Assembly: GCA_964019335.1 (NCBI GenBank)
Contig: OZ025670.1
Location: 620,001 to 684,000 of the forward strand
Length of the DNA stretch: 64,000 nucleotides
Direction: 5' to 3'
From: Diplonema japonicum
Lineage: Eukaryota > Euglenozoa > Diplonemea > Diplonemida > Diplonemidae
A program made the translations under genes and the position numbers. Shown piece by piece: positions 37,792-48,604 of this stretch. How positions within the stretch are numbered: position 1 is the stretch's first letter; every line of letters starts with the position of its first letter. The notes under the pieces were generated by a model. That model made no database searches. It was given only the letters and a program-made list of their open reading frames with translations, and was not told the DNA's origin.

Positions 37792-40700
37792 ATGGCACCT
37801 AAGGGACTGACTGCAAATGGTGTGAGAGCACCTCCCCCCGACCGTGACCAAGGCCGACCTCTGTCAAGGATAAATCAGATATTGGGTCCCTACTCTCCCT
37901 CCCAGTCTCCGCCTCCTAACCGCCCTACCAGCTCTGCAACTCCACAGAGATCTCTCAAAGAGTTTAGCCCTAGCAATGTCTCAGCCTCTCAAAGCCCAGG
38001 AGGTCAGGTACCTGTTAGACACGGGCACCCATCAGCACTTCTACAAGCCACTTTGCTCGCCAGCACCGGCAGAGGCGGTCGAGGGACCTCAGTAGTACAG
38101 CAGGTCTCTAATACCAGCGGAAGCGGCAGTGGCAGTGGTAGAGGCCGTGGTCGGGGGGCCTTAGCACTTTTACAGCAGCTCTCCAACACAAGCGGCAGCA
38201 GTGGGAGAGGTGGTCAGGCGCCTGTACAATCCAACCAGATCCTAACCAGCGCAGCCGGCGGCCGAGGGAATTTAAGGCAGGCTCGAAGCCCAGAACGCGA
38301 GGTACGCAATGCGGAGGGCGATAAGGTAAAGCGGAATGCTGAGGACGGGATAAAAAAGCTGTTGCAGGCACCTGGGCATGCTAAGGGAAACCAAAAAACC
38401 CTATCGTCTCTTCTTGTGGGCAACAAGAGCCAGAGGAGCCTCAATGCAACCAATGTGTCAACAAACGGGTCTGTTAAAAGCACGACAAGTGGCAGGGGTA
38501 GGGAACTGGTTAGGGGAAAGGGTCCTGGAGCCGCGGGAAAGGGGGTGGGAAGGAGTGTTGTTCCAGGTAAAGGTGCCCCCTTGGTGACTACTTTGCCAGC
38601 TTCAAGGATAAAGAAGGTAGTTGCACCAGCCGTGCCCGCACCTGCGGAAATGAGCAACGTGGGGATAACACCTGCGCCAAGATTCGCACCGGGGAGCAAG
38701 GGTGCATTAAGAACAAAAGGAACTGTGCCTCCTGTAGTGGCCCCTCCTAAAGGTATCACAAACCCGCAGGCTCTCGCTCTGGGTATTAAGGCACTGTCCC
38801 CAAGAACTAAGGAAACACCTGTCCCAATTCCCCCAGGAATCAAGAACCTTCATGCAGGCCGAGGAATCGTCTCAGCTGTTGGATCCAAAGGAGCGGCAAA
38901 GGGACAGAACCCCAGGAAGGGTCTTCCCCAAGGGAGAGGACGGGGCGTGAAGGTGAATTGGGCACCGATGCCTGTGGGACGGGGCCTTCTCGAAGCAACT
39001 GCTGCTCCTCCTGTGGTTGAACGAGGGAATGTTAGGGACTTTGCAGATTTCTCTGGATGGGGTGTGGTGTCGAATGCTCTCGTGACACCTGTTGTTGTGC
39101 CCGAAGAGCCCCCTGGTTCGCCTATCACTTTGGGTGATTCGCATAAGAAGAACGCCTTGTCCTTGTTGAGCGCCTCGATGTTGCACCTCAGACGGCAGAC
39201 CCAGATAGACGACGACATTCTGGGCGATTTGGATCACCATGAACGGAACTCCGACAGACGCAGCTCTGTTGCCCAGATGCTTTCCTCAGTCAAGCACAAT
39301 AGTAAGCTTCCTGTCGATGCACGCAGGGGGTCGAGTTCTGGAGACGCAACGATGGCTGAGTTGATGCGTTCCCTAAGCAAAGGAAGGCTAAAAGAGCACG
39401 ATGTACCCGTTCCGACGAGGAGGTTTACTACACATGACTTAGCTGTTAATATGAATGAACTCCCCGATGGAACTCGAAGGGACGCTGTCGCTTTAGGGAA
39501 GCAGAACGATAAGTCTCTCGCCTTGGCTTCTACCTCTGTGACATCATTGCTGAAGCCTTCTCAGGAGAAACAGCCGTTCATCGTGAAGCAAGAACCCACA
39601 CCCGTGTTAACAGCATCAGAAATAGGAGGGACCGGCAAGCTAAATGAATTCCGTTTTGGCGATTCTGCCAGTGATCAAGGAGAGAAAGAGCCTCCCAATA
39701 TGCCAAGCACACCTGACACTCCTCTGTGGCTCACTGGAGAAGCTTTTTCTCCCTCCAGACGCTCTCACACAGTTTGCGACGTCAAGACACCGCAGGTGAG
39801 CTTGCCCAAGAGGTCTGTATCGATGCTCGATGCTAGGTCGCCACGTGGTGTGGCGCGCACGCCGTCCCCTGACAAGTCGCCCACACTAGCTGCCATCAGT
39901 CGGCACGCCACGTCTTATTTACGACAGCTTCAAGAGTCACGGAACGTGCTCACAATAGACGAAGAAGCTACATGTTGCGTAATAATGTGCGCTGTAGTGG
40001 CGGTTTGCAGAGTTCCGTATCGGAATGAGTTTGGATCAGTAGTCAATTCGGAGAATGGGTATGCTGCCCTTTACTTTACATACAAATTAAACAGATCTGA
40101 CGATGACATCAGACCAGCCAGAGGCACTAAAGGCTTGCATGTAAGCGTTAGCTGGGCCGAAAGGGCCGCGAGGCCTCACATTGAAGATCTTGAGGTAGAA
40201 GCTGTCGAGAGCTTGTTTAAGGTGTGCCATTCATTCTAACCAACTGACCGCCAGGATTTCGTCCATGGTAAGGAGTCCATGGTCCAGAAGAAGCAAGAAG
40301 ATACACAGGAATCAGGAGGGGTGGAGAAGGAGGCATCAAATGTAGAAGCAGAAGCAGATCTGGAACCTAAGGTAGAAGAGCCGGCTAGAGCAGATGATAC
40401 CGCTCAGCGATTCTCGTCAGGACAGGTGACAATGGTCGATGCCTCAACAGGAATGCTTCAGGTCAAGGATGTGGCGGTGGACGCCACGATCCCCATGAGC
40501 GAAAGGGATTCAAATAAAGAAGGAGGTACAAGCACCAGTCAGGCGGCCACACCAGTGAAGGCGAAGAAAAAGAAGAAAAAGGTGAAGTCAAGGAATAAGC
40601 ACGCCGACCCGCTAGTACTAGATGCACTGGCGGCACCACCTCCTGAGCCTGAACGAGCCCTCGTCGGGAGCATCAAAAGTCTGGAGAAGAAGGTGAACAA

Positions 40701-42396
40701 GGTACTGGAGCAGTCGTTACAGACAACGCCGACAACGCCTGTGAAAGTACACGACAGGGCCATCAACCTAGAGGTACGGCCTGTGCGTGTGCCGCAGACA
40801 CCAGCATCACCAGAGTCGGATGCAGGCAGCGTTAAAGGGCTTGCTGTGAGTTCTAAGACTCTGTGGATAGAATTCCTTGAGAAGGGCGACCACCCGCAAG
40901 ACCTACAGCCACCTGATTTTATCGACTACTGCTGCACTCTGGGCTACACGCAGTTTGAGGCCCTCTGCATCAGCGCGTTGTGGTTCAACAGACAACCCGA
41001 GGATAAGGGTGAGGGAACATCTGTAATATGCAATGCGCCGCCCGCCCTCGATGCTCACACCTACCCCGTGGGGAACGGTGCCTCGTACACTGATGTCCTC
41101 CCAAGCAGCGCCCTATTCAAAGCTGTTTCCAAAGAGGTAATGGAGACTTGTCACAGTGTGTCCTTCATGAAAGGTGACCAGTTCAAGGTCGTCCGTGTTG
41201 TCGAGGCGCACTGCAACGAAGAAGTGACGTCGGTATTCATGGCAGCAAAGGGGAAAAACAAGACTAAGGTCCTGTACTACAACCCGGTGAAGATGAAGCC
41301 TTTCTTGAACGCTTTGATAGAAGGCATCACTGCTGATTACGTTTTTTCGTCCGAGGCGATCATTCGCAAGAAACCAATCAAAGGCCAGTCTCTGTGCCTT
41401 TTACTGTGCGAAGCAGCTATCGGAGCAACTAAAGCGGTCACATTGAGAGACCCCAGCAACAGGCTTGAGCTACAGAAGGTGCTGCGCACAAGCGAAGCAG
41501 ACACCGTCAGCAGCACATACTCCGTGAGATGCATGGATGGAAGTATCAAAGTGGGGCGGCACTATGCGTCACGGATAGGAGCGTTACCAAGGTTCATGGT
41601 CCAGGTGGAAATAAAGGAAACATCAATTCCGATGAAGCAGTCTCCGGTGCGATCTGTACGGGCAAGTACAAGCGAGAAGCAATACCCTGAGATGAAGAGA
41701 GAGCTCGTTGTAGAATGCCCAGAAGTGGAGGAACTGTCTGGTGTGTATGAGAAGGTTGGCATGCTACGTGACATGGCTGTGTTCGGCTGTAATAACTGCA
41801 GACTCTTCACAGATAGCAGGTTGGGGTGGATGTTGTCCGACACCCGCGACGGCCCTGACAAGGACGAGGGCATCGTTACGACTGTGAACGCGCACAATGG
41901 GAAGCTTCCCCATAACATGAAGAAGTGGCAGTGCAGTGATGGGACAGAATGGGTACGCACGGAGGTCACCATCACAGAGCGCATAGTTGACAGATTCGAG
42001 AATATTAGAAACATGCCACCGCCACTCCCCACCACGGACACTACCGCCAGTAGCAAAGGGCTGCACTCGTACACCACTCCCGTGACAGGGTACGGAGTGT
42101 GGGAGTGGGTGTTTCGCATCTCATACTGCATAGGCCAGGTGGGCTTTGGGATAAGTGTCGGAGAGTGGTTGTACACGGACGTTGCAGCACCAACAGATGT
42201 AACGATCAGGCTTGAGCTCAAACAACAAGAAGCCATTCTGAGTATCTATAAAATCGGTAAAGTAAGGTCCTCCGAGACGAAGGTCATCTCGCTGTGGTCG
42301 CCCACGCAGCTTGTCTTTCCACAGGTGAACTTCCCTACCGAGGGGACCGTCAGCATGCTGACCGCCCCCCGTTACGTGGCTCCGATTGTGTTGTGA
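37792..42396 (+). CDS. Large protein: disordered N-half, possible ART/PARP-like fold, GVYE-type module (two exons)
   Basis: Exon 1 is 37792-40221 and exon 2 is 40255-42396. A 33-nt intron (GTGTG...CGCCAG with a CTAAC branch-like site) contains a stop, so ORF callers split the gene in two; splicing gives 1,523 aa. Residues 1-720 are low-complexity (Gly/Arg, Ser/Pro). Residues about 1000-1280 include a helical region (FIDYCCTLGYTQFEALCISALW), then VLYYNPVKMK, GQSLCLLLCEAAIG and LPRFMVQVEI. Their order and spacing resemble the strands of a PARP catalytic domain, but the H-Y-E triad is not evident. The C-terminus has a GVYE-type module (SGVYEKVGML...W) and a GVWEWVFRISYCIGQVGFGI stretch that could be SPRY-like. 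If a PARP relative, it is probably inactive. Function is unassigned. Confidence 0.6.
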
Positions 42397-42515
42397 ACAG
42401 TTAGAATTTAGTTCTTGTAAAGGGTACTGTGCCCTGCGTGAATAGTAGAAATCACCTGCCTCCCTTGCATGCCACGGACGACACACACTACAGGATTAGA
42501 AGGTAGAAATATAAA

Positions 42516-43037
42516 ATGAGCGTGAATTTATCGACGTGTCATCTAGAGTCGCCGAACCCTGCACACTTTACTGACTTGTTCCAATGGCGGATTCGGCTCG
42601 AGGTGCTTGAGGAGATCGACAGTGACCTTGAGTTCAAGGTAGTTTGGGTAGGGTCTAGCTCGTCTAACGAATATGATCAGATACTCGAGGACTGCGAAGT
42701 AGGCCCCCTAGTCCTCGGGGCCAATGAGTTCATTTTGGAGCATGATGCGCCGAACTGGAAACTTATCCCGCCTGAAGACTTGTTGTCGGTCACCCTGGTG
42801 CTGATTATGGTGCACTATAAAGGACAGGAATTCTGCAGAGTCGCACACTATGTCAATGTCGCTTACAACCAGGAGGATCTCAACTCCGACCCTCCTGAAA
42901 AGATCCATATCAGCAAAGTGGCTAGGAACGTACTTATCTCCAAGCCTTGTGTAGTAACAAAGCCCATCGATTGGGGCACTGGTGAGGGCGACTTCTCTAT
43001 GGAGAAGCCATTAGAAACCCTTGAAGACAAAGAGTAA
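42516..43037 (+). CDS. ASF1: Histone chaperone ASF1
   Basis: Product 173 aa, single exon; an acceptor CTACAG (42489-42494) precedes ATG 42516. It matches the conserved ASF1 N-terminal domain: LEVLEEIDSDLEFKVVWVGS, where yeast/human read LELLEDLEWKxxYVGSAES, then DQILEDCEVGPLVLG, LSVTLVLIMVHYKGQEFCRVAHYVN (Ig-like core strands) and a downstream ISKVARNVLISKPCVV. ASF1 binds the H3-H4 dimer and supplies it to CAF-1 and HIRA during replication-coupled and independent deposition. The acidic C-terminal tail is short. Length and motifs leave little doubt. Confidence 0.95.
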   Translation: MSVNLSTCHLESPNPAHFTDLFQWRIRLEVLEEIDSDLEFKVVWVGSSSSNEYDQILEDCEVGPLVLGANEFILEHDAPNWKLIPPEDLLSVTLVLIMVHYKGQEFCRVAHYVNVAYNQEDLNSDPPEKIHISKVARNVLISKPCVVTKPIDWGTGEGDFSMEKPLETLEDKE

Positions 43038-43161
43038 GTAGTGTGTCTTGGCCATTGAGCTTAGATAGTTTAGATTTCTCCCCCCCATTGTCAACCCCTT
43101 GTTTATGACTATTAGTGATCTGTGCCATACCTTGCGGTCGCAACGATTATACATCAAGGAG

Positions 43162-44934
43162 ATGAAAAGGCGCGAGGACAGCACCATGATGCTTGGTGTA
43201 GAGTTGGAGGATGAGATGTCGATGATGATGAAAGCCGTATACGACAGCACCAAGGTGGATCTGGTGCTGAAGGAAGCGCCTGGTGAGGGCGACACACCTT
43301 CCTCGCAGAATTTAGTAACAAGCTCCCCAAATATGATGGAGCAGCAGGAGGAAGAACTACGAGGGCCTATTCTGAATGGGGAAAAGGTACGGCTCATGCT
43401 AGTGCTAACCCCGAAGCGGAACCTGCTGGCGGAGACATTTGGGAACGCGTTTGGTCTGGCAGGGAAGGCGAACGAAGAGAAGCAGCTTGAGGCTTGGAAC
43501 ATCTTGACATCGTCTATGTATGTACACATCCAACTCTTGCCTGCCACGCATGAGCTTGTGAAACGGTCTGTAGACGATGACTCCGAAGAGCTTGTTGTGC
43601 TTTTTGGCAAAGGCAGCGATGAAAGGTGTCCTGACGGCACCTCTTACCCCGTACAAAACGTGCGTCCTAAAAGAGTCGCTACTCTGGCAACAAAGAACGG
43701 CAGGAACTACTGCAGGCCTAGCGTCTACGAGTTGGAGTTTGTTGTCAAGGAGGAGCAAGGCGACCACTCGGACAAGACAAGGTACTATGTGCACCTCACT
43801 GTGGAATTGGCGAGCCTTCAGTCGCTTAGGAAGAACATCTCTAAAGTAACAGGAAAAAGCATTGATACGCTAGAAAAACGGGTCGCTGAATCGTTTAATT
43901 CGGTGATGATGGACCCAGTGAGCACGTTGTGCAGTAGGTCGGATGAAGAGGACAAGATGGTGCTGACGCAACTAGCTGGCATCAGCCCGTCTCCTGCTGC
44001 GGACAAGCTTTGGTCGGATTCGTGTTTAATGACGGTGTTACTGCCAGCGTACCTTCTCGACCCTTTGAAAATTGAGGTCAAGGTTGCCGAACCAACGCCT
44101 GGCTACAACTGCGTGCAGGTCTCGATCTCCAACGCGCTGACCCACGATATTGAGGTGAAGGACTTGTACATTCACTTGCCAACTGCTGTGGCGAAAGAGA
44201 GGGAGGAAAAGGTACAGATGACACCCCTCACCACCATGTGCATGTTGACATCGTCTCCTACCACGCATGCGACTACCACGGCACAGAACACGCCTGGTGG
44301 GTTCGAGGCGCTCTTCAAGCTGGAATGCTACAGAGTTGCAGTAGATGGCGAGGTATCATACCACAGCACGTGGCCCACTTTAAAAACTACAGGAAATGCC
44401 AATAGTGCTGCACGGGGGCGAAACGTACATCTTTATGTTTGTGATGAGACCCTACGACATCCAACCAACACCTGCCAGCCCGCCGTTGCGAGGTCATCCC
44501 AGAAGAGGGACCGGAGGGAGCATGGTGCACAACCCCCCACCGCTTAAGATGCCACCTAGAAAATCGCTCCCCTCGAATCCAACGGACCACCCAGTTTCCA
44601 TGTTCGAATCTGTTAGCCAGAACTGTCAGATGACTGTAGCCTTCAAGGTCAAGGGACTCGCATCCACATTCGACAAGCCAGCGACAGTGCATTGGAAACT
44701 CCAGGTATGCAAGAGTCGCGTTACATTACTAACACAGATGCGAGCTGCACCGACACAAATAGAAGACGATCGGTTGAAGTCTGTAACTAAATTCATGCCC
44801 CCGCGAGTGTATGTTCCTATTTCTTTTTTAAGGGTGTGGTCCTCAAGTGGGATATGCCCTTAAACATCGCCTTATTGATTGAAATAACAGGAGGCGAAAG
44901 GACTCAACGAGACACACCCGCACACGTTCACTAA
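43162..44934 (+). CDS. Unrecognised beta-rich protein (four exons)
   Basis: The acceptor is judged to be CTATTAG at about 43115 after a C/T run, making ATG 43162 the start; an earlier ATG (43105) lies before it. Exons are 43162-44352, 44393-44704, 44738-44806 and 44833-44934, with introns of 40, 33, 33(ish; 44705-44737) and 26 nt at the 44807-44832 site. The last intron begins GTGTATG and is the shortest candidate in the window. The product is about 557 aa. Beta-strand texture with segments such as VLHGGETYIFMFVMRP and GVVLKWDMPLNIAL recalls Ig-like repeats of trafficking subunits (TRAPPC10/13-like), but no diagnostic motif is seen. Called hypothetical. Confidence 0.5.
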
Positions 44935-45008
44935 CACCTCCACCCCAACATGGATCGTGAGTTGTTGTGACACTTTCCGTTACAAGTCTCACCACAGAAA
45001 AAAGAAAA

Positions 45009-47963
45009 ATGACATGCTCCCTGCCCTATTCCTGTATACCAGGCCCTCCTAACTGGTTCCAGGGCAGCATAATTGATGTTAATAGTGAAGCAGTGGCTTA
45101 CGGTTGTCAGGGAAGGGTGTACATCCTTAGCTTGAAGACGGGTACATTAGTAGGCAGGGTGGTTAAGTGCCATGATAAGCAAGGCGTGTCGTGTGTCAAG
45201 TGGGTGGGAAAGGGAAGCAGGTTGTTAACCGGCGGTACAGACGGTGCTTTGCGTTTGTGGCAAGCGGACCTCGAAACACGGGTAGTTTCATCTGTGGCAA
45301 CTACGCGCCTGGGGACATCATTAACAACTGTTTGTGTGACGAATTCGCAAGTTGCGGCAGCAGGCACAGTAGCAGGAACAGTTTTGTTCTACCAGCTCAC
45401 AAAAGGAGGCTTTGAGCCTCGTGGAGACTGCAACCTTGGTTCGCCTGTCACTAGCTCTGCTTCTTTACCAGATAGCTCACAAGGAGGTTTCATAAGCTTC
45501 GGTTGCAAAGATGGCAGTATTCATATATTCAATAACCTACGTAAGATCTTCTCGTGGAGAGGCCCTCATGCCAGTGACGTGCAGTCGCTCAGTTGGAGAG
45601 TGACAAGTAAACAAGGCCTCTACTTGGCTTCGGGTAGTAAGGACAAAAAGGTTGCGGTGTGGAGATTGTATCAGAAGGAGGACGAGCTAGCCTACCAGTC
45701 GCAGCTCCTTGCGCTACCTCAGAATTTGAGCGACAGCACAGGCGCGCAGAGTGGCAATAACAGGGTGTGGAATGCAGTGGCATGGTGTTCGCTTCCTGGG
45801 ATGGAGAACATGTTGTACACGACAGCCAACGCAGCGCCAATAGTCTTAGCTTGGCAACTTTCCAACACTGTCACGCGTTGGCATGACACGAACTCACCAC
45901 CTGGACAGCCGTCGCAGCCAACGCGACTGAAGCACCACTCTAGATTGATCTTCAACCTTTTGTTCGTCAATGGGCCCACGCCCTACCTCGTCAGCACTTC
46001 CATGGAGCGAAGATTGATGTTTTGGGCACTTAAAAAGAACAGAGTGGAGTGGACTATTCCGTTGCTTGCTTCGACACCTGCATCTATGGCCATGGGCAGC
46101 GATGGTACGCTGGCTGTAGGGGAAAAGGATATCTTGCTGTGGAAACTGCCAACGGAGCACACTACCGGCGTAGCAAGCACTGGCAATCCTTATGTTCACA
46201 GGCAGCACTGGAACAAGGTGACCTCTGCAGTGGTAACTATGGTGTACCACGGGGAGCAGCTTTGCTTTGGGACAGCAGATGGCGATGTTGGTATCATTAA
46301 AAAGGCGGGTGAAGGGAAGAAAGGAAAAGTGCTCTGCAACGTCGTCGTATCCCTCAACAGCAGAGCGAAGGCTGTACACTGGGTCGATAGTGAGACAGTT
46401 CTCTGCGTCGGTGCAAACTATGCGTGCCGTTTGTGCACGTGGCAAGGACCCACCGCTGTGCTTGATGATAGCATAAAGGGGCCACGCCCACTGGAATGCG
46501 CTGTGTATTGCAATGGGTACTTGTGTGTGGCCTCTGCTTCATTAATTAGCTGCTACGAGCTCAAAGACGCTACTCTCACACTCGTATCAAAACGAGAAGT
46601 GGACACTTACCCTATGAGTCTTGCTGCGAATATAGTGGGCACCAGGACGCTGCTAGCATGGGGTAGCACTGACGGTACTATCAGCATCATGGAAATCGGT
46701 GTGTTTGAGATAACATCTGCACGAGGACACACTAAAAGAGCAACGTCGATCTGCTGGCGGGAAGGTGAGCTGCAGCTGTGCAGCTGTGGGGGTGATGGGT
46801 CCATTGCTGTATGGCAGGCGGATGACGGTTTATCAAGAACACATGTCATCGAAGACAGAGGCATCTTCAGCGCAGTGCTGTGGTCAAACTTGAATCCCGA
46901 GGTTATCTACGCACTCGACGAGCGCTGTGTACTCGCGTTCCATTTCTCCGAGGCCGTTGCCCCTACCTCGGAAGTGGGGAAGCGAAGCCCGAGGAAGCAA
47001 CCTTCTAATGTTAAAAGGCCGAAGCTTCAAGAACCTCTTGTCAGTCCCGCTGAATGGCTAGCTGGCAGCGATGGTGAAAATAGACCTCTTTTTACTCCCA
47101 GCGCTTTAGAGGTGGAAGACATGTTCGCAGTTGCTCAGGGTCTGCTGTTGGGTGAAAGCGTCCCGCCCACTCTTCCAAATGCGTTGTACACTGGACAACA
47201 CTTGCAGTGCGTAGTTGATTCTCTGATAAAGGAGCACCCCACGTGTGCACCTGTCTTACAGGCGCTAACAGGCAGACACACAGCCATAGATGGAAGGGAC
47301 CAGGCCTTTTGGACCGCACTTGCAACACATCTGGATTTTCCCGCGTGGCAAGAGAAAGTCAAGTATTTAATTGAGTCCTGCAACGAGCAGCAGCGAGGCG
47401 TGCTGAGCCTGATGGTAGGGGACATACCAAAGGCTGTGCAGCACCTGAACGCCTGCAGTGATTATAAGAGCATCCATGAAGTGCTAGCGAGATGGCCTTG
47501 CCCTGAGAGCGTGGTGACAGGTATCCTGAACAATGCGCTCCAAGAGGACATCCCAAGTGAGATACGTACAGGGCTCTTCCTGTCACTTGGAAGGGAAGAT
47601 GATGCGTGGCAGGTAATGGCTGCGAGCAACAAGGTTGATGACTTAAAGCTTGCCTATTCCCTGAGGGCAACGGAAGACGTGGCTGACCGGTACGCAGTGC
47701 GATGGCTGCTTGGGGAAGATCCTGATGCCGCGTGCCCACCTAATGGCAAGGGCGGTGTGCACTGTGCTTTCTATGCACGTTTGTCGCTCGTTATGGATGA
47801 CTCTGCGTTCAGGACTGAAGTATCTGATCCGGTGGTTGTGGCAACAGATCTGCGTGCATGGTTGGAACGCGTCAAGGAGGTCGCCCCCAGAAGGGCAGTC
47901 AATGTTGCTGAGGCATGTGCTTCTTTGCTACTTGGCGAAGACAATCAAGACGTAGAACAGTAA
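45009..47963 (+). CDS. WD40 protein, Gemin5-like
   Basis: ATG 45009 follows the acceptor CCACAG at about 44993-44998. The single-exon product is 984 aa. The N-terminus (SCIPGPPNWFQGSIIDV) resembles the Gemin5 start (LPPSPNWY...). Two WD40 propellers occupy about residues 20-680, with GGTDGALRLWQ, GSKDKKVAVWRLY and GGDGSIAVWQ blades. The remainder is helical (TPR-like), as in Gemin5. Gemin5 binds the Sm-site of snRNAs for SMN-dependent Sm core assembly; kinetoplastids also have a Gemin5 homologue. Other large WD40 proteins cannot be ruled out, since the second-half similarity is only structural. Confidence 0.55.
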   Translation: MTCSLPYSCIPGPPNWFQGSIIDVNSEAVAYGCQGRVYILSLKTGTLVGRVVKCHDKQGVSCVKWVGKGSRLLTGGTDGALRLWQADLETRVVSSVATTRLGTSLTTVCVTNSQVAAAGTVAGTVLFYQLTKGGFEPRGDCNLGSPVTSSASLPDSSQGGFISFGCKDGSIHIFNNLRKIFSWRGPHASDVQSLSWRVTSKQGLYLASGSKDKKVAVWRLYQKEDELAYQSQLLALPQNLSDSTGAQSGNNRVWNAVAWCSLPGMENMLYTTANAAPIVLAWQLSNTVTRWHDTNSPPGQPSQPTRLKHHSRLIFNLLFVNGPTPYLVSTSMERRLMFWALKKNRVEWTIPLLASTPASMAMGSDGTLAVGEKDILLWKLPTEHTTGVASTGNPYVHRQHWNKVTSAVVTMVYHGEQLCFGTADGDVGIIKKAGEGKKGKVLCNVVVSLNSRAKAVHWVDSETVLCVGANYACRLCTWQGPTAVLDDSIKGPRPLECAVYCNGYLCVASASLISCYELKDATLTLVSKREVDTYPMSLAANIVGTRTLLAWGSTDGTISIMEIGVFEITSARGHTKRATSICWREGELQLCSCGGDGSIAVWQADDGLSRTHVIEDRGIFSAVLWSNLNPEVIYALDERCVLAFHFSEAVAPTSEVGKRSPRKQPSNVKRPKLQEPLVSPAEWLAGSDGENRPLFTPSALEVEDMFAVAQGLLLGESVPPTLPNALYTGQHLQCVVDSLIKEHPTCAPVLQALTGRHTAIDGRDQAFWTALATHLDFPAWQEKVKYLIESCNEQQRGVLSLMVGDIPKAVQHLNACSDYKSIHEVLARWPCPESVVTGILNNALQEDIPSEIRTGLFLSLGREDDAWQVMAASNKVDDLKLAYSLRATEDVADRYAVRWLLGEDPDAACPPNGKGGVHCAFYARLSLVMDDSAFRTEVSDPVVVATDLRAWLERVKEVAPRRAVNVAEACASLLLGEDNQDVEQ

Positions 47964-48017
47964 CACTATTGCACCGCACTGCTTATTCGTACATTTATCC
48001 ATACAGGTATAAAATGA

Positions 48018-48551
48018 ATGACGGAAGTATGCACAGAAGTAGTGCGTGATGCCTTGGATTCCATTAGCACGTGTAGTGCTGATGATAGTCAGTACCCTCT
48101 GGAACTAGCAAGCTGTGAATGCCTCGACGGTTTTATAAAAGCTACAACAGGCTGCAGCAACGATACGCTGCTGGGAGCTAATGTGAGGGAAGCACTTCGG
48201 TTCAAGGGGGACAGGTGCCCCGGTCACGAGTCTGAAAAATGGTGGGTGGCGTTGATAATACTGTGCATCATGCAGTTTGGGATAATTTGTTATCTTGGGT
48301 ATCTCGTTTGGCAGAAAACAAAGTATGCCGCATAACACTCAGCTACGACAAATCACAGGCCGAGAGCTCAATTCGCAACAGAGGGTTACGAAGTGGTGCG
48401 CTTAGACTCGCTGTGCACGTCGCACGCTTGTATAGATGCTGACGCCAACAACTATTGCAGAACTTGTGGAAAGAATAGATTTTCTGAAGCGAATAAAAGG
48501 GAAACTGCGCAAGAGGAGCCTCTTCTTCCTCAGTTGCTAAACATTGTTTAG
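48018..48551 (+). CDS. Single-pass membrane protein with Cys-rich flanks (two exons)
   Basis: ATG 48018 is the start; another ATG four bases upstream (48014) opens an 11-codon frame that ends quickly, so initiation may involve leaky scanning. Exon 1 is 48018-48322 and exon 2 is 48359-48551, with a 36-nt intron; product 165 aa. The N-terminal half has about seven Cys (CECLDGF, GDRCPGHES), then one TM helix (WWVALIILCIMQFGIICYLGYLVW). The C-terminal half contains CTSHACIDADANNYCRTCG, a possible zinc site. Function is unknown. Topology suggests Cys-rich ectodomain, cytoplasmic tail with metal site. Unspliced reading ends at 48335. Confidence 0.55.
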
Positions 48552-48604
48552 TTTGTATCAATTGGTATCATATCAGTAATTGACCACAGTTCCTCAGATA
48601 CAAA

